A stretch of 15,159 nt of DNA from Pseudomonadota bacterium (GTDB lineage: Bacteria > Desulfobacterota > BSN033 > WVXP01 > G020346125): assembly GCA_030608745.1 (NCBI GenBank), contig JAUWDQ010000035.1, positions 1 to 15,159 on the forward strand. Reading direction: 5' to 3'. This document shows positions 6,404-12,919 of the stretch, one piece after another (position 1 is the first letter of the stretch; each line of letters starts with the position of its first letter). The notes beneath the pieces are model-generated. The model was not told the origin of the DNA and did not search any database. It saw only the letters and a program-made list of their open reading frames with translations. The translations under genes and the position numbers were made by a program.

Positions 6404-6952
6404 ATGAATCTGAGCACCATTGCCCGGGAAATTCGCGTCTGCACCCGATGTAATCTCCATAAGGGTCGTCAAAGGACCGTCCCTGGTGAGGGCCCAAGTT
6501 GGGCTAGGGTTATGCTTGTTGGAGAGGCTCCGGGGAGAGAAGAGGATATTCATGGCAGGCCTTTTGTAGGGCGTTCCGGAAGAATGTTGGATGAAATCCT
6601 GAAAAAGGCCGGCCTGGGAAGGGATGACCTTTTTATCACCAGTGTGGTTAAATGTCGGCCCCCAAAAAACCGCGTCCCCCGAAGGTCGGAATGGGAGACA
6701 TGTATTCAAGCTCATCTCCGGCGCCAGATTGATGTGATCGACCCGACCATCATCTGTCTCTTAGGAGGGGTTGCCACCAAGGCCCTCCTGGGGAAGTATC
6801 GGTTATCGGAACAGAGGGGAAGGGTATTTCGGAGGGAAAGGCGGAGCTTTTTCCCCACCTACCATCCAGCCGGTGCGGGAAGAAACCGCTCTTGGTATCG
6901 GGCTTTTTCTGAGGATATGGATAAACTTCACAGTTTGGCACAATCCAAATGA
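6404..6952 (+). CDS. Family 4 uracil-DNA glycosylase ([4Fe-4S])
   Basis: This is a base-excision repair enzyme that removes uracil from DNA. From ATG 6404 the protein has 182 residues, normal for family 4. The iron-sulfur ligands are C13, C16, C84 and C100 (VCTRC near the N-terminus, then KCRPP and ETC). Motif 1 is GEAPGREED (residues 40-48) and motif 2 is HPAGAG starting at H154. The segment HGRPFVGRSGRMLDEIL is the usual uracil-pocket region. The frame could be extended upstream to TTG 6377, but this would run through the promoter, and the ATG gives the family-typical N-terminus. The expected transcript begins at or next to the ATG, so translation may be leaderless. It stands alone, between a rearranged zone and the convergent DUF47 gene. 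Confidence 0.93.
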   Translation: MNLSTIAREIRVCTRCNLHKGRQRTVPGEGPSWARVMLVGEAPGREEDIHGRPFVGRSGRMLDEILKKAGLGRDDLFITSVVKCRPPKNRVPRRSEWETCIQAHLRRQIDVIDPTIICLLGGVATKALLGKYRLSEQRGRVFRRERRSFFPTYHPAGAGRNRSWYRAFSEDMDKLHSLAQSK

Positions 6953-7093
6953 TACGATCCTTCCATCGCAATTCGAATACCAAGGAAATGCCCAGGGCAG
7001 AAATGACCCTGAATTTTAGGAGATCTTCGAAATAATTCTTCAAAGGATTTTGCAATTTAATAACTGTTCCTCCTCCAGCATGGAATTGCTATT

Positions 7094-7741
7094 CTAGATC
7101 CGAGATTTTATGACGGCAAGTTCCAGTTGATCAGCGGCATCTTCGGCTCTGTCTGATGTCTCCACGATAGTGTCAAGACAAAGTCTCAGATGGACCTTGT
7201 GACCCCAGTCAAGGGAAGTGGTAAAGATCTGCCGCGTCAGGTCCCACTCGATCTTATCTACGTCAGATTCTTTGATGCCAACCTGTTTCGCTTTTTCCCG
7301 TATAAGCTTAATTTTGCCTCCTTCCCCAAGGTAGTTCAATATGGCCTCCTTGAGGGGACCGAGAATGCCGAACGATTCGTGGGTTACGCGAAGAAATTGG
7401 GGCTTCAATTCCTCGGGGATATCAGGCCGCTGATCCAGAAAGAAATCGCAGCAGGCTTCTGCGGCATCACATACCTTATCAATCCTCTCTACCACATTAT
7501 AAATATCCTCTCGGATCATAGGCAAATAAGCTCCTGAATAGAGCTTATCCCGGATGTTGTAGCGGACAAAATCGGTTTGTGTCTCAATGCCGTCCACCTT
7601 GAGTGCCAGAATCTTTGCCTTAGGTATCTCGCCTTTGAGATAGGTTTCAACCGTTTCCACAGTTGTTGTCAGGCACTCCTCTACCGTATTAAGATGCTTT
7701 AGGATGAGATCGATCACCTTTTTTTCCTTTTTGAAGATCAC
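7094..7741 (-). CDS. DUF47/TIGR00153 family PhoU-like protein
   Basis: This is an all-helical PhoU-like protein of about 215 residues, thought in other bacteria to act as a regulator or accessory of phosphate transport, often next to a Pit permease. No permease gene is visible here. Typical features are the N-terminal KKEKKVIDLILKHLNTVEEC, several long amphipathic helices (VDGIETQTDFVRYNIRDKL, YNVVERIDKVCDAAEACCDF) and the C-terminal ETSDRAEDAADQLELAVIK. I chose GTG 7741 because GGAAGGAGGG lies ahead of it with good spacing and the family starts just before KKEKK. An upstream TTG at 7804 would add 21 residues with no family resemblance. A gap of about 230 bases without a gene separates it from the upstream ubiE-like gene, so it may have its own promoter. 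Confidence 0.87.
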   Translation of the reverse strand: MIFKKEKKVIDLILKHLNTVEECLTTTVETVETYLKGEIPKAKILALKVDGIETQTDFVRYNIRDKLYSGAYLPMIREDIYNVVERIDKVCDAAEACCDFFLDQRPDIPEELKPQFLRVTHESFGILGPLKEAILNYLGEGGKIKLIREKAKQVGIKESDVDKIEWDLTRQIFTTSLDWGHKVHLRLCLDTIVETSDRAEDAADQLELAVIKSRI

Positions 7742-7974
7742 CTTTATCCCTCCTTCCGAGAAGTTTTTTCCCGCTGGAATACCTCCGGCTAATAATCGTA
7801 CCAAATCAAATGGCTCTTTACAAATGTCTCCAAATCGGAAATGTATTCTCAGCCAATTAAGATGGATAACCTCACCTCGTTCATCGATGCTATCGACCCG
7901 GTGTAGTTCCTCCGGTCATGGTGATAAGCCAGATTTTAGGGGATATCTGGATTTGCCCGGGGAGATGGGAAGCA

Positions 7975-8778
7975 TCACCGGGATGAGGCTGGTTTTACAG
8001 TACCAGTTGATTGAATTGGCTTTGGACTCATCGGTTTAGTTCCGATATAAAGATGGGTAATTCCCAGGGTGAGGGAATGTTTTTGCACTTGTTTCAGACC
8101 GGCTTCATCCATCAATCTGACAAAACCTTCTGGTGTGGGGAAATGCGTAATCGAATCCGCGAGATAGTAATAGGCAACAGGATTGGGGGAGAAGGGTCGT
8201 GCAAGGTTGGGCAGCATTCGATTCAGGTAGATGTGATAGATTCCTTGCATAAGCCGATTACGCGGGAATGTCATTTCGAGCACCATCACCTGACCGCCTG
8301 GCACTACTACCCGCATCATCTCGCGTAATGCACGGATTTTATTCGGTATATTCCGGATGCCAAAGGCGATCCCGGTCACATCGAAACTGTTGTCGGGGAA
8401 GGGTAGGTCGAGGGCATCGCTCGTGACCAGCCGGATTTTATCTGACAGATGTCTCTTTTCAATCTTGAATCGACCTAAGTCCACCATTTCCTGAACAAAG
8501 TCCACCCCCGTTACCTGAATGCATGGATGCCTCTGGGTGGCATCGATAGCTAGGTCGGCTGTACCGCTACCTACATCCAGAAAGCGGTAAGTGCGAAAGA
8601 AGCGCATTTTCTTCACGGCGGAGCGGCGCCAGACAATATCCCGCCCGAGGCTGAGAAGATGGTTTAAGAAATCATACTTTCCGGTAATGGTAGAGAAGAT
8701 TTCCCTTACCATACCAATGTGCTCAGCCTCCGTAAGTTCCGTCACTAAAGGATATTTCTGCCTTGGCGCTTTTTTCAT
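7975..8778 (-). CDS. ubiE: UbiE/MenG-type quinone-biosynthesis C-methyltransferase
   Basis: This is an S-adenosylmethionine-dependent methyltransferase of the UbiE/MenG family, which methylates demethylmenaquinone or a ubiquinone precursor. Motifs are clear: IFSTITGKYDFLNHLLSLGR near the N-terminus, the SAM-binding FLDVGSGTADLAI, SDALDLPFPDNSFD, GIRNIP, and LREMMRVVVPGGQVMVLEM. The family signature near the end (YYYLADSITHFPTPEGF) is present. The C-terminus carries about 20 extra, proline- and serine-rich residues beyond the usual end. The start is uncertain: ATG 8778 gives 267 residues and a normal N-terminus, while ATG 8841 gives 288 residues and directly abuts a TAA in another frame. Neither has a strong ribosome-binding site. 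It is the last gene of the minus-strand iron-sulfur operon; in an anaerobe the product would most likely be menaquinone. Confidence 0.9.
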   Translation of the reverse strand: MKKAPRQKYPLVTELTEAEHIGMVREIFSTITGKYDFLNHLLSLGRDIVWRRSAVKKMRFFRTYRFLDVGSGTADLAIDATQRHPCIQVTGVDFVQEMVDLGRFKIEKRHLSDKIRLVTSDALDLPFPDNSFDVTGIAFGIRNIPNKIRALREMMRVVVPGGQVMVLEMTFPRNRLMQGIYHIYLNRMLPNLARPFSPNPVAYYYLADSITHFPTPEGFVRLMDEAGLKQVQKHSLTLGITHLYIGTKPMSPKPIQSTGTVKPASSR

Positions 8779-8939
8779 CCGCAGAATCTTTTCTCTAACC
8801 GGTTTCGAGAATGCTGTAAAACCTATTCCCACGGGTCCCATTTATCGATAGTGGTACACCAGCCGGAAGAGGTATTTTTCCCCCCTTTCGTAGCATCCGT
8901 GGGTGACTGGATAGAACTCGAATACGATGTGGTTAAGGA

Positions 8940-9587
8940 TTACCAGCGGGTTACCGTGTAAAGTGGGATTAGTTCCTTGAGCAATTCCGCGGAACGATGC
9001 GGATTGTAAATGCCGCATGTGCAGGGTTCTGCCAAAGTCAAACTGCCTTCCCAGCAACTGAGTTTCCCCGTCTTCACCTTACGGATCACATCCCGGACTA
9101 GGTCGGGAGATACCATCCCGTGTCCGCACATGGTGATGAACTGCCGTATATCAGGGGGAGGAAGACGGCCAGTTCGTCCATGAATTCCGAGGGAAAGGTT
9201 GATGGTGTGAGGATTCAACCCAATCTCATTAGCTATTTCCCGTATCTGGTCGATGAGGCCGCTCACCACCACTGAAATACCCTCATCAGCCTCTTTGATT
9301 CGTATCAGAGCTTCTTTTAGTTTTTCTCTGCTATTGAATGTACAATATACACGGGCGCCATCTCTGACGCTGTCCAGCACTTCATCCGGAGTTACACCGC
9401 TATAGAGGTTGCGACGTAGAGTAGAGACAATCATATTGGAGGGACCCGCCAGATAAACCAGCTCCATCAAATGGCGTACCTTGGGACTGCTCCCAGCATA
9501 GTTGAATCCTCGCGCTGGGTAGATGAAAAGGCATAAGTCCCGCTCTAATGAATCCAGTGTCCCTTCTCTATGCAGACTATGTGTCAT
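8940..9587 (-). CDS. Unrecognised conserved-looking protein with clustered C-terminal cysteines, paired with the ferredoxin gene
   Basis: The start is ATG 9587 with AGGAGGG five bases ahead, eight bases after the stop of the ferredoxin-like gene, giving 215 residues. I cannot name the family. The middle reads as an alpha/beta protein (KLKEALIRIKEADEGISVVV, LIDQIREIANEIGLNPHTIN). The C-terminal third has C154 (TMCGHGMVS), C178 (LSCWEG) and C189/C191 (EPCTCGIYNPHRSAELL). Four cysteines and several histidines in this order could bind a metal or a cluster, which is inference. There is no signal peptide or membrane segment. Tight coupling with the preceding two-cluster ferredoxin suggests joint action. 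Just after its stop, another frame continues with protein-like sequence to 8842, so a late frameshift or a small overlapping gene is possible. Confidence 0.8.
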   Translation of the reverse strand: MTHSLHREGTLDSLERDLCLFIYPARGFNYAGSSPKVRHLMELVYLAGPSNMIVSTLRRNLYSGVTPDEVLDSVRDGARVYCTFNSREKLKEALIRIKEADEGISVVVSGLIDQIREIANEIGLNPHTINLSLGIHGRTGRLPPPDIRQFITMCGHGMVSPDLVRDVIRKVKTGKLSCWEGSLTLAEPCTCGIYNPHRSAELLKELIPLYTVTRW

Positions 9588-9595
9588 GCACCCTC

Positions 9596-10321
9596 CTATT
9601 CCCAAGCTCGTCCAAGCCCCATGTTGATCTTGGCATTGGGTCTCCACGAGAGTTCCTCAGATTCGATGACGTCCAATACTTCCTGGGGTACCTTAAGCCC
9701 CGGTTCCAGCTGAGTAATGACATCCAAACAAAAAACGCTGTCAATTTTCCGGGCCACTTTTTTTATCGTCCGCAGGACATGGCGTAGTCGATCCCGCTTC
9801 ACCTGTATTTCAATGATTGCACTAAGCACCCGTTCCCCCATCAGCTCAGGTTTCAAGTCTCCGGTAGTTTGATCTCGAATCATGGAACAAATTGGATTGT
9901 TTGGTTCGATTTCATTGATCCCGGCCCTGGCCCGCGCGCGGGTGATTTTCTGGATGTTCTCCAGATCCATACCGATGGTGGGCCGGCCCACTTCGATGGC
10001 GATTCCTACCTCATCGGGGCCGCATCTGTTCGTTGCGTCGTTGGTCTTGGATTCCTCGGTTCCGCGACCTTGAATCTCCGTGAGAGCGTGGGTGGCATTG
10101 GGATCGCTGAAGTACTTTCGAAGCGCCCGGGGGTATTCATATATATGAGGGTATTCCTCGATCGCATCCACGGGACATACTTCAACCCGCAGGCAGCAGC
10201 CACACTCATAGCAGGCGTCTTGGTCCACAACGCTTTTAAGGTTCTCGAAATGAATCGCACGTGTCGGGCAGTATGGATGGCAACGTCCACAACCCACGCA
10301 GATTTCCCTGTTGATAATCAT
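9596..10321 (-). CDS. Two-[4Fe-4S] ferredoxin with a long C-terminal domain
   Basis: The N-terminal 55 residues are a bacterial two-cluster ferredoxin: C8-x2-C11-x2-C14-x3-C18-P and C37-x2-C40-x2-C43-x5-C49-P. The remaining 185 or so residues are unusual. They begin with a conserved-looking segment (GRGTEESKTNDATNRC, then EVGIAIEVGRPTIGMDLENI) and end with an alternating strand-helix pattern (RVLSAIIEIQVKRDRLRHVL, KKVARKIDSVFCLDVIT) that recalls ACT-like regulatory folds. I have a vague memory of such fusions in anaerobes but cannot name a characterised function. ATG 10321 lies four bases after the CooS-like stop, with AGGTAAGAG as ribosome-binding site overlapping that gene's end. It probably passes electrons between the CooF/CooS-like proteins and a further partner. 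Confidence 0.88.
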   Translation of the reverse strand: MIINREICVGCGRCHPYCPTRAIHFENLKSVVDQDACYECGCCLRVEVCPVDAIEEYPHIYEYPRALRKYFSDPNATHALTEIQGRGTEESKTNDATNRCGPDEVGIAIEVGRPTIGMDLENIQKITRARARAGINEIEPNNPICSMIRDQTTGDLKPELMGERVLSAIIEIQVKRDRLRHVLRTIKKVARKIDSVFCLDVITQLEPGLKVPQEVLDVIESEELSWRPNAKINMGLGRAWE

Positions 10322-10325
10322 GCTC

Positions 10326-11813
10326 TTACCTGTGGTTTAAGAACCATTCCAGTATTTCCTCCGCATTAGCGGGATGGTCGTAGTGAGTCAGGAGGCCGCC
10401 ACCGGCTGCGAGCTTGTCCGCCAGGAAGTTACGGACCCTTTCGCTTCCCCAGAGGGGAAGCGGTACCGCAACGCAGACTTTAAGCCCCAGGCCGGCCAAG
10501 CCGAGTGCTACCGCCAGATCCCTACAGGCCTTCAGGCCCGTGAAACAGATTCCCTGGAGACTTTCCAGCCTCCCGGAAACGGCCAAGGCCTTCAGGGCCA
10601 ACAGGGGACCCTGATACTCATCAAGGATCCGAGCTGCGTGGTCCTGCCCCTCTGACGCGAATCCATTCTTGATCATCCACAGTGCGGCATCACCCCATCC
10701 TGCAACCAGGTATCCTTCTGCCCGTAGGGCAGAAGTCAGCTCCACCGGAATCCATCCAAAGGAGTGCTGGGGAGTGTCCGCTCCACCCAGGAGTGCAAGT
10801 CTGGCGTGGAACTTCTCTTTTCTTAACAAGGATTCCAGGTCCTGGGCGGTCATAATCACACGGGCTTTATGCACAAGGGAAGGGTCCGGATCGAAGCTTG
10901 TTTCAGAGGGTATGCTGTAAGCCTGACGCGCAAGACGCAGGATTTCTCCTGTCTCCTGAACCTCCTGGGACTCAACCAAGGGCACATCAAGGCGCTGGCA
11001 TAGATCGGATATGGTTGGATCCGCTCCCGACCCGAGTAGAACGAGGTTGATTTTCCCTGAGATTAACGATAGTTCCGCTTCTCCCGAGGTGCATGCATAC
11101 GGCAAAAAGCCGTCATTCAGTCGAATCCAATCTCCTAGCGAGACCAGTTGCACCCGAACCGATGATTTCCGTGAAGATTCCTTGAGGAGGGCTTCAATGA
11201 GCTCGCGGGGAGGGTGCCCACATATCCCTATGGTGATTTTATCACCTGCGAGAAGCCCATAACCTGCCTTGCATAGCAGGCTACCTTGGGCATCTAAGGA
11301 AGTCTGCCTTTGTTCTAACAGTCCCAGGGTAATGATTCCCAAGCGCAAAGCTTGAAGGACCATTTGTTCAGGAGTTTCCTGGGGCCTCTGCAAAAGGGAG
11401 GTTGTCCGGTAGATTTCTCCCACGGATAGGCTGTCACCTTCAAGATTTTTGAGGGCCTGAGTGGCCATTTCATCCAGGGGTGCAGGCAAGGATACCTCCG
11501 ATATCGTATCAGGCGCAGGGATAGTGTTGAGTGCCTCCAAAGCCCCAATAAGGGAGAGACGAAGGAGCAATGCGGCCACCATACCATCCCTGTCCAGTCC
11601 GCAAAGCCCATGGTCAGGACCGCGACCAAAGGGATCGATCCGGCAGGGTCCCTGCAGACATCCGTAGGGACAACTCAGGCCCACGCGCAAGAATCCGTCC
11701 TGGGGCTGAAGCTTTTGGTATCGCTCCCAGTTGAGATCAAGGCCCCGGTCGGCTGCGGAGCGGAGCAGTTCCTGGCTGACCGGATCCACTGTTTTCATAT
11801 GAATCGCTTCCAT
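10326..11813 (-). CDS. Short CooS-like (anaerobic CO dehydrogenase-related) protein lacking most C-cluster and all D-cluster ligands
   Basis: This protein of about 495 residues is homologous to the nickel CO dehydrogenase CooS (about 630 residues). The match covers the N-terminus (RYQKLQPQDGF, then CLQGPCRIDPFGRG...GLCG) and the C-terminus (LAVALGLAGLGLKV, LPLWGSERVRNFL). Compared from memory with CODH-II, the B-cluster cysteines persist as C48, C52, C57 and C71, with one extra residue between the first two. The D-cluster cysteines are replaced by D39 and S47. Of the C-cluster ligands only the histidine (GHPP, H200) remains; the cysteines align with D228, A264, A345 and a G/D near 374, and the last is deleted. 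It therefore cannot build the normal Ni-Fe site and is probably a one-cluster redox or scaffold protein. ATG 11813 has GGGAGA upstream; ATG 11798 is an alternative start. It sits in an operon with a CooF-like ferredoxin. Confidence 0.85.
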   Translation of the reverse strand: MEAIHMKTVDPVSQELLRSAADRGLDLNWERYQKLQPQDGFLRVGLSCPYGCLQGPCRIDPFGRGPDHGLCGLDRDGMVAALLLRLSLIGALEALNTIPAPDTISEVSLPAPLDEMATQALKNLEGDSLSVGEIYRTTSLLQRPQETPEQMVLQALRLGIITLGLLEQRQTSLDAQGSLLCKAGYGLLAGDKITIGICGHPPRELIEALLKESSRKSSVRVQLVSLGDWIRLNDGFLPYACTSGEAELSLISGKINLVLLGSGADPTISDLCQRLDVPLVESQEVQETGEILRLARQAYSIPSETSFDPDPSLVHKARVIMTAQDLESLLRKEKFHARLALLGGADTPQHSFGWIPVELTSALRAEGYLVAGWGDAALWMIKNGFASEGQDHAARILDEYQGPLLALKALAVSGRLESLQGICFTGLKACRDLAVALGLAGLGLKVCVAVPLPLWGSERVRNFLADKLAAGGGLLTHYDHPANAEEILEWFLNHR

Positions 11814-11864
11814 GGCGATCAATTCTCCCAAATTGTTTATGAGTAGGGAAGATGAAATGGTTTT

Positions 11865-12404
11865 TTAGCTGCCGAGATCGCAACGCATACGGCCCTCTTC
11901 CTTGCTTGATCCAGCATCGGTTTTCGCCTCGATTCGCCTTTTCTCCCGGTACATTTCCTCGATTTTATCCTTATCGACCACCTCCAGGGCTCGCGTCGGA
12001 CAGACCTCTACGCACACGGGATGTTCCATATACGTGCAGCGATCACACTTGAGGGCAAATTTCCTCTCGGGCCAGGGGAAAATCACCCCGAAGGGACAGA
12101 GCATGACGCATGTCCAGCAGGCGATGCAGCGATCTTCCCGAACGACCACAATTTCATTTTTCGGATCCCGGACCAGCGCCCCGCTGGGGCAGGCGTTCAG
12201 GCAGGGCGCTTCAACACACTGGCGGCACTGGATCGTAAGGCAAGCGTCATTGGTTCTCTCGACGCGAAGACGAGGTTTAGGGACTGGCGTCTCCTGGACT
12301 GCTTTCGGAAGTGTCTTGCCGCTGCTTCCCCTTTCGACGGCACAGTACAGTTCGCAGGTCTTACAGCCTGTGCAGCGGTCCAGGTGAACTCCAATTACTT
12401 TCAT
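11865..12404 (-). CDS. CooF-like ferredoxin with four [4Fe-4S] cluster motifs
   Basis: This is an electron-transfer protein of the CooF/HycB/DMSO-reductase-beta type, 179 residues. Four cysteine sets are visible: C11/C14/C17/C21, C60/C63/C68/C72, C93/C96/C99/C103 and C120/C123/C131/C135, ordered as expected for four cubane clusters, plus an additional C55. The start at ATG 12404 (MKVIGVHLDRCTGC) has GAGGAG seven bases upstream; an extension to 12455 has no such support. The C-terminal 35 residues are charged (KDKIEEMYREKRRIEAK) and lack cysteines. In CO-oxidising bacteria CooF carries electrons from CooS to hydrogenase. Here its downstream neighbour is a CooS homologue without a usable C-cluster, so the pair was kept while the chemistry evidently changed. 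It is the first gene of the minus-strand operon. Confidence 0.92.
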   Translation of the reverse strand: MKVIGVHLDRCTGCKTCELYCAVERGSSGKTLPKAVQETPVPKPRLRVERTNDACLTIQCRQCVEAPCLNACPSGALVRDPKNEIVVVREDRCIACWTCVMLCPFGVIFPWPERKFALKCDRCTYMEHPVCVEVCPTRALEVVDKDKIEEMYREKRRIEAKTDAGSSKEEGRMRCDLGS

Positions 12405-12763
12405 GAAGGACTCCTCTGTTCTCCTGTCAATCTTCAGGAGGGCCTTGTCCGTCACCTTGTTCCATCAGTAAGTGAGGGAGGCACCCGGTAAAACCCTCCG
12501 CTGGGCAGTAGGGATGGCCCCTTTCAGATCCTACACACGTATCATCTATGATTACCTGACCACCGCGCCTTTTGTCATTCCCCGGCCTATACATTCCATA
12601 CCGACAAATGTGGTCCTTTTCGTTTGGTTAATATAACACGGAACATCACGGAAAGCATAGGGGGGAACGATTTTTTTATAAATTACACGGTAACTAACGA
12701 AATCGACAACTTGGAGCCTCGAAGGATGTAACTTTATCGTTTCGAACTATGGCTAATTTCTTC

Positions 12764-12793
12764 TTGACAAATTTGAGGAAGGCCAATTATCTT
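12764..12793 (+). promoter_or_regulatory. Candidate sigma-70-type promoter for the M29 gene
   Basis: A perfect -35 TTGACA (12764-12769) is followed after 18 bases by TATCTT (12788-12793), a 4 of 6 match to the -10. Transcription would start near 12800, leaving a leader of about 120 bases before the M29 gene. Confidence 0.4.
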
Positions 12794-12865
12794 TTGAACC
12801 TTGATTCTTATCGCCATCATTACGCCTGTTGCAGATCCCTTTCTCAAGAGGTAAAAAGGAGAATT

Positions 12866-12916
12866 ATGAACCAGTTAATCCTTGAAAGGAAGATACGAAA
12901 ACATTGGAGGTGCTGA
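12866..12916 (+). CDS. Possible 16-residue leader peptide upstream of the M29 gene
   Basis: ATG 12866 is preceded by AAGGAG at short spacing and encodes MNQLILERKIRKHWRC before TGA at 12914-12916, four bases from the ATG of the next gene. The peptide is basic. Its last codons contain the GGAGG (12906-12910) that serves as ribosome-binding site for the downstream gene, so it could couple translation. It may equally be chance; nothing shows that it is expressed. Confidence 0.25.
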   Translation: MNQLILERKIRKHWRC

Positions 12917-12919
12917 AGA

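Larger units (their letters stand above)
12405..12919. other. Divergent intergenic region between the CooF-like operon and the M29 gene
   Basis: About 515 bases hold no convincing gene apart from a possible 16-codon leader frame (12866-12916). It contains a candidate plus-strand promoter at 12764-12793, repeats of CACGGAA at 12637-12643 and 12647-12653 spaced by exactly ten bases with a related CACGGTA at 12686-12692, and the block 12689-12728 that resembles the one at 476-516. AT content is high around 12660-12700. A promoter for the minus-strand operon must also lie here; TATATT on the minus strand near 12629-12634 is a weak candidate without a good -35. Confidence 0.5.

Noticed and set aside
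7931..7952. Inverted repeat CCAGAT/ATCTGG after the ubiE-like gene
   Set aside because: The stem is only six pairs with a ten-base loop and no T tract on the relevant strand, too weak to call a terminator.
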